NCBI RefSeq assembly: GCF_000337335.1
Contig: NZ_AOJN01000018.1
Location: forward strand, 1-64,000
DNA from: Halorubrum distributum JCM 10118
GTDB lineage: Archaea; Halobacteriota; Halobacteria; Halobacteriales; Haloferacaceae
Length of the DNA stretch: 64,000 nucleotides
Direction: 5' to 3'
The notes beneath the pieces were generated by a model. It was not told the origin of the DNA, made no database searches, and saw only the letters and a list, made by a program, of their open reading frames with translations. A program made the position numbers and the translations under genes. How positions within the stretch are numbered: the first letter of the stretch is position 1; each line of letters opens with the position of its first letter. Of the stretch, positions 25,131 through 32,887 are shown in pieces.

Positions 25131-25705
25131 GCGACCGAGGCTACCCGGACGCGGTGGCGGACGAGTTCCCGCCGCCGCCGACCGCGTTCACCGACCGCGA
25201 GGACCGCGAGATCGAGATCCGGCCGTACGAGGGGGACGACGAGACCCGCGAGGCGCTCGTCGAGATGTACGACGCCTTCGACCCGGCCGACCGCGCGCAG
25301 GGGATCCCGCCGGGCGGCGAGGACCGCATCCGCGAGTGGCTCTCGGCGATCCTCGCCGGCGACTGCTACAACGTGATCGCCTGGTGCGGCGACGAAGTCG
25401 CCGGCCACGCGACGCTCGTCCCCGACGGCGACGCCTACGAGCTGGCGATCTTCGTCCATCAGGAGTACCAGCGCGCCGGAATCGGCACCCACCTCATCCG
25501 CGGGCTGCTCGGGCACGGGCAGGCGAACGGCGTCGAGAAGGTGTGGCTCACGGTGGAGCGGTGGAACCGCGCCGCGGTCTCGCTGTACAAGAAGATCGGC
25601 TTCGAGACCTCCGACGCCGAGAGCTTCGAGCTGGAGATGGGGCTGCGGCTTCACGCGGCCGACGACGAGGACGCCGATCCCGACCCGGACGACGGCGGCG
25701 AGTAG
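25127..25705 (+). CDS. GNAT family N-acetyltransferase
   Basis: A 192-residue acetyltransferase. The GNAT core shows strand four and the acetyl-CoA pyrophosphate loop as [20 protein letters not shown] near residues 105-124, followed by [20 protein letters not shown] and KIGFETSD. The N-terminal 25 residues are an extra Pro-rich segment. The acceptor is unknown; close pairing with the Usp gene hints at a stress or protein-modification role. Confidence 0.87.
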   Translation: MSDRGYPDAVADEFPPPPTAFTDREDREIEIRPYEGDDETREALVEMYDAFDPADRAQGIPPGGEDRIREWLSAILAGDCYNVIAWCGDEVAGHATLVPDGDAYELAIFVHQEYQRAGIGTHLIRGLLGHGQANGVEKVWLTVERWNRAAVSLYKKIGFETSDAESFELEMGLRLHAADDEDADPDPDDGGE

Positions 25706-25755
25706 CGTTGGCCGGAATCTTCAAGCCTTTAGGGGCGGCCCGCGACCGCTCCGGT

Positions 25756-26379
25756 ATGAGCCACCGAATTCTGCTGTTGGGAGCGCCCGGCGCCGGAAAG
25801 GGGACGCAGAGCGCGAAGCTGGCCGACGAGTACGGCGTCGAGCACGTCACGACCGGCGACGCGCTCCGCGCGAACAAGGAGATGGAGACGGAGTACGGGA
25901 CGCCGAAGTCGTTCATGGACGCGGGCGAACTGGTCCCCGACCCGGTCGTCAACGAGATCGTCGAGGCCGCGCTCGACGACGCCGACGGGTTCGTCCTCGA
26001 CGGCTACCCGCGCAACCTCGAGCAGGCCGAGTACCTCTCGGAGATTACGGACCTCGACGCCGTCATCCTCCTCGACGTCGACGAGGAGGTGCTCGTCGAC
26101 CGCCTCACCGGCCGCCGGGTCTGCGACGACTGCGGCGCGAACTACCACGTCGACTTCCAACCCCCCGAGGAGGCGGGCGTCTGCGACGAGTGCGGCGGCG
26201 AGCTGATCCAGCGCGAGGACGACACCGAGGAGACCGCCCGCGAGCGGCTCCAGGTGTTCTACGACAACACCGAGCCCGTCGTGGACCACTTCCGCGACGA
26301 GGGTGTGCTCGTCGAGGTCGACGGCGAGGCGACCCCGGACGAGGTCTTCGCCCGGATCCGCGACGTCGTCGAGAGCTAA
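25756..26379 (+). CDS. adk: Adenylate kinase
   Basis: A 207-residue nucleoside monophosphate kinase converting AMP and ATP to two ADP. It has a P-loop ([18 protein letters not shown]), the AMP-binding [12 protein letters not shown] and [16 protein letters not shown], and a long-form LID with four Cys (VCDDCGAN and VCDECGGE) likely binding zinc. The last codons and stop are the first unit of a tandem repeat that continues past the gene. It precedes the DUF106 gene, a neighbourhood also seen in the archaeal secY-adk ribosomal region. Confidence 0.95.
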   Translation: MSHRILLLGAPGAGKGTQSAKLADEYGVEHVTTGDALRANKEMETEYGTPKSFMDAGELVPDPVVNEIVEAALDDADGFVLDGYPRNLEQAEYLSEITDLDAVILLDVDEEVLVDRLTGRRVCDDCGANYHVDFQPPEEAGVCDECGGELIQREDDTEETARERLQVFYDNTEPVVDHFRDEGVLVEVDGEATPDEVFARIRDVVES

Positions 26380-26424
26380 CCCGCGTCGTCGAGAGCTAAC
26401 CCGCGTCGTCGAGAGCTAACCCGC
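26365..26424. repeat. Three tandem 20-base repeats spanning the adk stop codon
   Basis: Three identical units of GTCGTCGAGAGCTAACCCGC; the first contains the last adk codons and its TAA, the next two are non-coding. A run of related CGTCGCCGGAAACCGATC units continues to about 26510. The pattern is a local duplication that leaves the protein unchanged. Confidence 0.9.
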
Positions 26425-26561
26425 GTCGCCGGAAACCGATCGGCGTCGCCGCCGGAAACCGATCAGCGTCGCCGCCGGAGGCCGACTCGCGTCGTCGAGG
26501 GAAGCCGATCCGAGCGGCGATCCTACAAGGTTCTTAACCGTCGACCGCTAACCGGCCGCTA

Positions 26562-27467
26562 ATGAGCAAAGTCGAACGGCGAGTCCGCTCGCTGGTCCGC
26601 GATGACGGCGAGATGCGGGACGCCATTCAAGTCGTCCTCGACAACGCCAGCGGCGGCGAAGTCCGTTGGGTCGACGTTCGCGACAAAATATCGAGCGGGC
26701 AGTGGGGCCGGCTCATCGAGAAGGAGATCCTCGTGGACGGCGAGGAGGGGTTCACGCTGGCCGACCGCGAGGGAATCGAGGCCGGCTTGGAAGATGACGA
26801 CGATTCAGGCGGCGACGTGGAGACGCCGGAGACGACCACTTGGTCGAAGTGGGACAAGCTCGCCGGGGTGGCGACGCTCGGCGCGTTCGTCGGCTACGCG
26901 GTCGGCCCGGTCCGCAACGCGATCGCCGGCGCCATCGACGTGGTCCTCGGCCCCCTCCTGAACGTGGTCCCCTTCTACGTGGTGATCATGGTCATCGCGC
27001 TCGGAACGGGGCTCTACTCGACGCTGCTGCGCGCCGGGCTCATGGACATGGAGAAGATGGGCGCGTATCAAGACCGGATGAAGGACATCCAGGAGCGTCG
27101 GAAGGAGGCCGAGAAGCGCGACGACGACGAGGCGCTCGACGAGATCCAAGAAGAGCAGATGGAGGCGATGGGCGACCAGCTCGGCATGTTCAAAGAGCAG
27201 TTCCGCCCGATGGTGTGGATCATGTTCCTCACCATCCCCGCGTTCCTCTGGATGTTCTGGGTGATCGGCTACCGCGGGTCGGACGCCGCGTATCCGGCCG
27301 TCGCCGCACAGGAGCTCGTCGTGCCGCTCGCCGGTTCCGTCACCTGGGACACCGGCATCGTCGGCCCGATCCAGATGTGGATCCTCTGGTACTTCCTCTG
27401 CTCGATGGCGTTCACGCAGCTGGTCCAGAAGAGCCTCAACATCGAGATGTCGCCGTCCTCCTCGTAG
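26562..27467 (+). CDS. DUF106 / EMC3-like membrane insertase
   Basis: A 301-residue membrane protein of the archaeal DUF106 family, related to EMC3, TMCO1, Get1 and YidC of the Oxa1 superfamily, which insert tail-anchored or short membrane proteins. After an N-terminal soluble region of about 100 residues come a helix at GVATLGAFVGYAVGPVRNAI and one at VVPFYVVIMVIALGTGLYST. A cytosolic coiled coil follows (MGAYQDRMKDIQERRKEAEK to EEQMEAMGDQ), then helices at MVWIMFLTIPAFLWMFWVIG and IQMWILWYFLCSMAFTQLV. The N-terminal extension resembles a small helical domain not found in short DUF106 proteins. Confidence 0.87.
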   Translation: MSKVERRVRSLVRDDGEMRDAIQVVLDNASGGEVRWVDVRDKISSGQWGRLIEKEILVDGEEGFTLADREGIEAGLEDDDDSGGDVETPETTTWSKWDKLAGVATLGAFVGYAVGPVRNAIAGAIDVVLGPLLNVVPFYVVIMVIALGTGLYSTLLRAGLMDMEKMGAYQDRMKDIQERRKEAEKRDDDEALDEIQEEQMEAMGDQLGMFKEQFRPMVWIMFLTIPAFLWMFWVIGYRGSDAAYPAVAAQELVVPLAGSVTWDTGIVGPIQMWILWYFLCSMAFTQLVQKSLNIEMSPSSS

Positions 27468-27500
27468 GCGACGCGCGCCGATTTCGACCCGCTTTTTCCT

Positions 27501-28496
27501 TTACTCCCGCGCTTCGAGGAACGTCACTACCTCCTCCCGCGACGGGATCGATCCCATCCCGCCGACCGATCGGACCGACAGCGCGGCGGTCGCGTTGCCG
27601 AACGCGAGCGCCTCGCGGAGCGGGTCCCCGTCGGCGTCGCCGGCGGTCCGCCGCCCGGCGAGCCGCGAGAGGACCCCAGCCGTGAACGCGTCTCCGGCGC
27701 CGGTCGCGTCGACGGCGTCGACGGAGAAGCCGCCGTGCCGGACCGTTTCGGCCCCCCACGGCGCGGCGTCCGAACTGACCGCGAGCGCCCCCTCGTCCCC
27801 CATCGTGACGACCGCGGTGTGGGGCCCGAGCGCGATCAGGTCTCGGGCCAGGTCCGAACCCTCGCTCTCCGAGAATCCGGCCGCGGCCGCGTCCTCCCCG
27901 CTACACAACACGACGTCGCTCTCGCCGACCGTCTCGCGGACCGCGGTCGACACCGCCTCCGCGGCGCCGTCCGGAACGAGGTCGGGCCGGTAGTTCACGT
28001 CGAACGAGACCGGGCAGTCGACGTCGGCCGCCACCGCGAGCAGCTCGCGGGTCGCCGCCCGGCCCCGCGGGTGCGTCAGCGCCACGCCGCCGAGGTGGAC
28101 CCAGGGCGAGGCCTTTCCGTCCCCCGCCAGCGCCTCCGTCGGGACAGAGTCGGGGGCGAAGCCGAACGTCGCGTCCCGGTCGCCGTAGAACCCGAACCGG
28201 GGACCGTCGGAGTCGGGCGGCGACACCACCGCGAGCGTCGTCCTCCCCTCGACGCGCTCGACGTGCGTCTCCGGGATCCCCTCGGCCGCGAGCGTCTCCG
28301 CGAGGAAGTCGCCGAACGCGTCGTCGCCGAGGCGCGTCCAGAACGCGGGCGGCGAGCCGAGCCGCGCGAGCCCGACGGCGACGTTGGCGGGCGCGCCGCC
28401 CGCCCGGTGTGCGTAGCCGTCGACCTCGCGAAGCGTCTCCCCCGCGTCGGGCACGAAGTCGACGAGCGTTTCGCCGGCCACGAACACCTCCGCCAT
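27501..28496 (-). CDS. PfkB-family carbohydrate kinase
   Basis: A 331-residue ribokinase-fold sugar kinase. The N-terminal motif (HRAGGAPANVAVGLARLG) and the C-terminal signature with the catalytic Asp (DAVDATGAGDAFTAGVLSRL) are intact, as are the lid-type strands EVFVAGETLVDFVPDAGE. The pattern is closest to fructokinases, but substrate (fructose, KDG or a nucleoside) cannot be fixed by eye. The ATG at 28496 is chosen because the neighbouring gene's stop lies at 28501-28503; a longer frame would overlap it. The two genes are probably one operon. Confidence 0.87.
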   Translation of the reverse strand: MAEVFVAGETLVDFVPDAGETLREVDGYAHRAGGAPANVAVGLARLGSPPAFWTRLGDDAFGDFLAETLAAEGIPETHVERVEGRTTLAVVSPPDSDGPRFGFYGDRDATFGFAPDSVPTEALAGDGKASPWVHLGGVALTHPRGRAATRELLAVAADVDCPVSFDVNYRPDLVPDGAAEAVSTAVRETVGESDVVLCSGEDAAAAGFSESEGSDLARDLIALGPHTAVVTMGDEGALAVSSDAAPWGAETVRHGGFSVDAVDATGAGDAFTAGVLSRLAGRRTAGDADGDPLREALAFGNATAALSVRSVGGMGSIPSREEVVTFLEARE

Positions 28497-28500
28497 CGAC

Positions 28501-29757
28501 CTATTCGGCCGCCGCGCCCCCGTCGCCGTCACCCGCTCCGGCCTCGACCTCCTCGGCGACCGCTTCGAACGCCGCGAGGATGACGCGTTTGCACGCCTGT
28601 CCCTCGGTGCTCCAGTGGTGGGCGTAATCGAGCATGTCGTCGTAGATGTCGGGCTTACAGCCCGCGGCCTGCGGGTGGCCGCCGCCGTTCACCCGGCCGG
28701 CGACCTCGTGAGCGTGGCGGAAGTCGTCCGAGCCGCGGATCGAGGCCGACCCCGCGGGCTTGACGATCACGGCGGCGTCGGCGCCCGCCTCGCGGAGCCG
28801 CTCGGCGACCTCGTTCTGCGAGCAGCGGCCGTAGGTGACCGCGACGCGCCAGTCGCCGACCTCGTGGGTGACCGCGCGGTCGACCGCGAGGTCGATCCTG
28901 GCCTCCTTCTCGACGCGGCGGTCCTCGACGAACGACCGAACCGCCTCGGGGAGGTCGACGCCGTACGCGCCGATCACGGCCGCGTACTCCTCGGCGCCGG
29001 CCCAGTAGGAGTAGTCGGCGAGGTCGTCGGAGCGCGGGTCCTCCTTGAGCCAGAGGTCGTGGTCGCGCGTGACTTCGGCGAGTTCGGCCCAGCGCTCGTC
29101 GAACGCGTGCTCCAGCGACCGGAGCGCCACGTCGGCGGTGCACTCCTCGTCGGAGTCGCCGACGACGAGGTCGACGCCCGCCTCGCGGACCGCGGCGGCG
29201 GTCGCGTCGTCCCACTGGTGGTGGTCGAACCAGCGGATCGCGTCGGTCGACTCCGCGAGCGCTTCCAGCGGCTCCGCGATCCACTCGTAGTCGTCGGGAC
29301 AGAGGTCGCAGACGAACAGGTCGATGTCGTCGTCGGCGTACGCCTCGACGCGTTCGAGCGCGGTGTCGATCGAGTACGGCCCCGCCGAGAGCAGTCCGAC
29401 CGGCGACTCGGCGTGGGCGTCGTCGAGGGGGTCGTCGTCGGACTCCTCGCTCTCTGCGTCGTCGGTCTCCGCGCCGCCCGACTCGTCGCCCTCGTCCGCC
29501 AGCCGCGCCGCGATGGCGTCCTCGAAGGGTTCGACGTCGAGCGCGGCGTCGTACGCCTCGCGGACCATCGCCGCGCAGGCGAGGCCGTCGGCGTCGCCGT
29601 CGGCGATCACGACCGCCTCGCTGCCCTCGATCGTCTCCCTCGCTCGCCGCTCAGCGCGCTCGTCGTCCAGCGAGTCCGGGTAGAAGAACCCCTTCCCCGG
29701 AAGCTTCGTGTACCGCGAGCGGGGGGCGTCCCCCGTCTCGATGAGGTCGTCGTCCAT
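28501..29757 (-). CDS. DHH/DHHA1 family phosphoesterase (RecJ-like)
   Basis: A 418-residue protein with DHH motifs for two Mn ions: VVIADGDADGLACAAMV near residue 50, LFVCDLCPDD, the eponymous WFDHHQWDDA and a downstream VTRDHDLW. A DHHA1 substrate domain ends in VNGGGHPQAAGCKP. A disordered acidic insertion of about 35 residues splits the DHH domain. Archaeal relatives include RecJ-like nucleases of the GINS complex and nanoRNases; the split between the roles cannot be made from sequence. Confidence 0.88.
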   Translation of the reverse strand: MDDDLIETGDAPRSRYTKLPGKGFFYPDSLDDERAERRARETIEGSEAVVIADGDADGLACAAMVREAYDAALDVEPFEDAIAARLADEGDESGGAETDDAESEESDDDPLDDAHAESPVGLLSAGPYSIDTALERVEAYADDDIDLFVCDLCPDDYEWIAEPLEALAESTDAIRWFDHHQWDDATAAAVREAGVDLVVGDSDEECTADVALRSLEHAFDERWAELAEVTRDHDLWLKEDPRSDDLADYSYWAGAEEYAAVIGAYGVDLPEAVRSFVEDRRVEKEARIDLAVDRAVTHEVGDWRVAVTYGRCSQNEVAERLREAGADAAVIVKPAGSASIRGSDDFRHAHEVAGRVNGGGHPQAAGCKPDIYDDMLDYAHHWSTEGQACKRVILAAFEAVAEEVEAGAGDGDGGAAAE

Positions 29758-29850
29758 ACCGTCGAGGCGGGTGGCAGCCGGAAAACTCCGCCGCTCTCAC
29801 GTCGGTCGCGTGGCGTCGGCGCGCGTTCGGCGGCCGCCTCCCCCGCCCAC

Positions 29851-30315
29851 TCAGACGGTCGTCCGCCGCGGGTCCTCCTCGGTCAGCTGTCGCACGGTCA
29901 ACACGGGGACCGGGCAGGTCCGGACGACGCGCTCGGCGACGGAGCCGATGAGGAAACGGTTCTCGCCGTGCCGTCCACGCGTGCCCATCGCGATGAGGTC
30001 GGCGTCGACCGACCGGGCGTAGGCGTCGATCTCCGAGGCCGGGCGCCCCTCGCGGACCTCGATGGTCACGTCGAGGTCGCCGTCGCGGTCGTGCGCCGCG
30101 TCGGAGACGCGGTCGAGCGCGTCGCGTCCCTCGTCGTCGAGCGCGTCGCGGAGGTCCTCGCGGACCGTGTCGGGCGACGACTCCACCTCGCCGGCGTCGA
30201 CGACGTACACCGCGTGGACCTCGGCGTCGAACCGCGCCGCCACGTCGACCGCGACCGCAACGGCCCGCCGCACGCTGTCGGAGCCGTCGGTCGCGACCAC
30301 GATGGTGTCGAACAT
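29851..30315 (-). CDS. Universal stress protein (UspA)
   Basis: A 154-residue UspA-fold protein with TIVVATDGSDSVRRAVAVAV at the start and a complete nucleotide-binding loop near the end (MGTRGRHGENRFLIGSVAER, followed by CPVPVLTV). It therefore probably binds ATP. The ATG at 30315 is preferred to an in-frame GTG six bases upstream. It is transcribed toward the DHH gene but from its own promoter region, which contains the repeat element at 30.43-30.53 kb. Confidence 0.9.
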   Translation of the reverse strand: MFDTIVVATDGSDSVRRAVAVAVDVAARFDAEVHAVYVVDAGEVESSPDTVREDLRDALDDEGRDALDRVSDAAHDRDGDLDVTIEVREGRPASEIDAYARSVDADLIAMGTRGRHGENRFLIGSVAERVVRTCPVPVLTVRQLTEEDPRRTTV

Positions 30316-30424
30316 GGCCACCCGTTCGCCGCAACGGCACCTAAAACCCGGCGGTCGGGGGAGGGGAGACGGTGCGAAGCGGGGCGAGCGCGACGACGGC
30401 TCTATTTATAACTGGCCAGACTGG

Positions 30425-30534
30425 ACGGCGGCGCGTGCCGACGAGCGCCCGGCGGGCGCGAGTCGCACGCGCGAGTCCTCGCGGCTGGGGCTTTGGAAGT
30501 GTTTTCCGTCGTTTCGCAGTCGACTGTTTATAAG
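30425..30534 (-). ncRNA. Structured repeat element, copy 2 (short form, candidate RNA)
   Basis: On the minus strand: CTTATAAAC (30526-30534), then a block ending CCAAAGCCCCAGCCGCGAGG and directly the 3' hairpin (30431-30472) with arms GCGCGTGCGA and TCG-G-CACGCGC around a GCGCCC/GGGCGC stem. The large central stem of copies 1 and 3 is missing. A second TATA-like box and a CCAAACCCCAC block lie just before it (30548-30587), repeating the leader. The gap 30322-30607 contains nothing else I can support. Confidence 0.5.
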
Positions 30535-30607
30535 CGAGCGGGTGGGGTTTGGAGGAATTCTCTGCCGACCCGCCGTACTTATAAAAGACTGCGCGCGTCC
30601 AGTCCCG

Positions 30608-32224
30608 TTACGCTAAGAAGACGTGTCGCGGGCGGTCGGCGAGCACGTCGCGGCCCCACTGGACGGTCTCGGAGAACTCGTCAGAGCGGAAGAACGCCAT
30701 CGCGTCCTCCTTCGCGTTCCACTGGCTGGCGATGAACATGTCGTTCTCGTCTTCGACGTTCACCATCAGGTCGGTCTCGACGTGGCCGTCCATCTCCCCC
30801 AGCAGGTCGCCGACGTCGTCGAACGTCTCGACGAACTCCGTCTGGTAGTCGGGCTTGACGGTGTAGAACATCCCCATCGTGCCGAAGCCGGACTCCTCGC
30901 CGGCGCGCGCGACGATGTCGGGCAGCTCCGAGAGGAAGCCGCCCGCGGTCTCCGCCGCCGACGCGGTGTCCCAGATGGAGACGACCGCGGCGCGGTCGGT
31001 GTGGCGCCCCTCGTACACCGCGGTCTTGACGTGCGTGCCGTAGTGGTCGAAGTTGCCGCGGAGCCCCTCGACCTCGTCGAACAGCTCGTCGACGTCCGCC
31101 TCGCTGTACAGCACCGTGGCGTACACGTCTTCGCCGTGGGGCTTCCCGGCGTAGATGTCGAGGTCCGCGAGCTCGCCGCGGATGTCCTCGTCGGAACTGG
31201 CGTCGCCGCCGCCGTGACCGCCCTCACCGCCGTGACCGTCACCCTCGCCGTGGGGATGGTCGCCCTCGCCGCCGGCCTCCCCGTCGCCGTGCGGGTGGTC
31301 GCCGTGCGCGGACCCGCCGCCCGAACCCGAGCGGTCGTGTCCCTCGCCGCCCCCGTGCGCGTCGTCGCCGTGATGACCGCCCTCGCCGTGATGACCGCCC
31401 TCGCCGTGGGAGTGGCCGGCGCTGTCCTCCTCGGGCTCGCGCCCGGTCGGGACCGTCTCGCCCGCGAGGAACGCGTCGAGGTCGCGCGGCGGGAACCGGC
31501 GCCCGACGTAGAAGTCGCCGAACTCGCCGTACCGCGAGGAGGCCGGGTCGAACCGCATCTCGTAGACGATGTCCTTGATGTCGGTCGGGTCCGCGCCGAA
31601 CAGCGTGACGCCCCACTCGTGGTCGTCGAAGCCGACGGAGGAGGCGATCACCTGCTTGATCTTGCCGGCGTACTCCTTGCCGACCTCGCCGTGGCCCGCC
31701 ATCAGGTCGGCGCGCTCCTCGAAGTCGAGGTCGTACCAGTTGTGCTCCTCGCCGCGGCGCTTGCTCATCGGGTAGAAGCTGACGTACTCCTCATCCGGGA
31801 TATCGGGCTTCAGTTTCCCCTCGATGTACCGGCGCAGCCCCTCGTCGACGGCGTCGGCGCCCTCCTCGAAGTAGTCGTCCGAGACGTACCCGGACACCTC
31901 GGTGACGGAGACGTAGGAGGTCTCGCGCTCGGTGAACTTCGCGAGCGCGGTGTCCTCGAACCGGCGCTCGATCGCGGAGAGGTCGTCGAGCGACGGCCGG
32001 AAGTGTAAGAAGAGGAGGTCGGCCTTGTGCCCGAGCACCGAGAACAGCGCGGACTCGCCGGCGTCGGCGTCGGCGACCAGCTCGCGGTGTTTCAGGAAGG
32101 CTTCGCCCTCCTCGATCGCTCGCCGTCGCTCGGACTCGGGCGCCTCGCGCCACGCGTCCCAGTCGATCGAGCGGAAGTCGTGCAGCGAGAACCACCCTTC
32201 GGCGGTCTGTGGAGCCTCGACCAT
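30608..32224 (-). CDS. PitA-type fusion: chlorite dismutase/HemQ domain plus ABM monooxygenase domain
   Basis: A 538-residue heme-related protein. Residues about 1-255 match the Cld/HemQ family: YPMSKRRGEEHNWYDLDFEE with a Tyr at 151 in the coproheme-decarboxylase position, then GHGEVGKEYAGKIKQVIASS with the candidate proximal His 178. Residues about 266-340 are a Gly/His linker with roughly twenty His (HHGEGGHHGDDAHGGG). Residues 350-538 hold an antibiotic-biosynthesis-monooxygenase (ABM) fold (MFIASQWNAKEDAMAFFRSD). Cld-ABM fusions of this type are known from haloarchaea as PitA. A role in heme synthesis as decarboxylase plus electron or oxygen handling is plausible but inferred. Both flanks carry the structured repeat. 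Confidence 0.9.
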   Translation of the reverse strand: MVEAPQTAEGWFSLHDFRSIDWDAWREAPESERRRAIEEGEAFLKHRELVADADAGESALFSVLGHKADLLFLHFRPSLDDLSAIERRFEDTALAKFTERETSYVSVTEVSGYVSDDYFEEGADAVDEGLRRYIEGKLKPDIPDEEYVSFYPMSKRRGEEHNWYDLDFEERADLMAGHGEVGKEYAGKIKQVIASSVGFDDHEWGVTLFGADPTDIKDIVYEMRFDPASSRYGEFGDFYVGRRFPPRDLDAFLAGETVPTGREPEEDSAGHSHGEGGHHGEGGHHGDDAHGGGEGHDRSGSGGGSAHGDHPHGDGEAGGEGDHPHGEGDGHGGEGGHGGGDASSDEDIRGELADLDIYAGKPHGEDVYATVLYSEADVDELFDEVEGLRGNFDHYGTHVKTAVYEGRHTDRAAVVSIWDTASAAETAGGFLSELPDIVARAGEESGFGTMGMFYTVKPDYQTEFVETFDDVGDLLGEMDGHVETDLMVNVEDENDMFIASQWNAKEDAMAFFRSDEFSETVQWGRDVLADRPRHVFLA

Positions 32225-32346
32225 ACGTCGGGTTCGGGCCGCGCGACTTAGGGGTTTGCGGGTCGTCCCGCTACGTGGTAGTCCGCGGAACGGTCGGTGG
32301 TGGTCCCGGGCTTTGGGACAGTCTCGGGAGCCTCGAATCTACTACC

Positions 32347-32472
32347 GCTCGGCCGTGCGTAGCTGTTTATAAGTAGCCGACCGGCACGGACCGCTCCGAA
32401 GCCCCAGCCGCTCGGCTGTACGCGTCTGCTTATAAACTCCTGACCGACACGGACCGCTCTGAAGCCCCAGTC
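32347..32472 (+). repeat. Two tandem 63-base promoter-like units
   Basis: Units 32347-32409 and 32410-32472 each run GCTCGGC, a TATA box (TTTATAAG or CTTATAAAC), CACGGACCGCTC and GAAGCCCCAG. The TATA-to-GCCCCAG distance is 33 bases in both. They form the leader of repeat copy 3. Confidence 0.75.
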
Positions 32473-32765
32473 GCGAGGCGGGCAGACGCTCGCTGTCGCC
32501 CGAAAATCGTAGATTTTCGGGATGACGAGACGCCTCCGGCGTCTCGAACCACGCTCCTCGCTCGCTCGCTTCGCTCACTCGCTACGGTGCTTACGTCGCC
32601 TCTGCCCGCCTCGCGACTGCCCCTTCGAGTCCCGCCCCGCACAGCCCCGCACCTCACACCTCCCCAGCCTCGCGGCTCACGCTCGCGGCGTCGCCGCTCG
32701 CGTTCGCCGCGTCCCTCGCGCGTGTTCCTCGCGCCCGGTGGGCGCTCGGAGGCACGCGCCGCCGC
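32429..32765 (+). ncRNA. Structured repeat element, copy 3 (long form, candidate RNA)
   Basis: Contains the same ordered parts as copy 1: TATA box, GAAGCCCCAG, an 18-base perfect stem (5' arm 32469-32486, 3' arm 32601-32618), GGTGCTTACGTCG inside, CGAGTCCCGCCCC after it, CCTCCCCAGCCTCG, and the 3' hairpin at 32718-32759. Two extra hairpins are inserted in the large loop: CCCGAAAATC/GATTTTCGGG at 32499-32521 and GAGACGCC/GGCGTCTC at 32527-32545. The 663-base gap 32225-32887 contains this element and the promoter region of the PadR gene, and no credible protein gene. Confidence 0.55.
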
Positions 32766-32887
32766 ACGTGGCTATCCGGTCGGGTTCCGGAGCCATCGAA
32801 ACGCCTAATTCGCCCGGATCATCGTGGCTCGCGTCAGCAGTCACCGTGACCGAAACCCTTTCGACGCGACCCCGAAAAGTCGGGACG

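Noticed and set aside
32620..32640. T-arm-like CTTCGAGTCCCGCC in the structured repeat
   Set aside because: It lacks a pairing 5' half of the T-stem, acceptor and anticodon arms, so it is not a tRNA.
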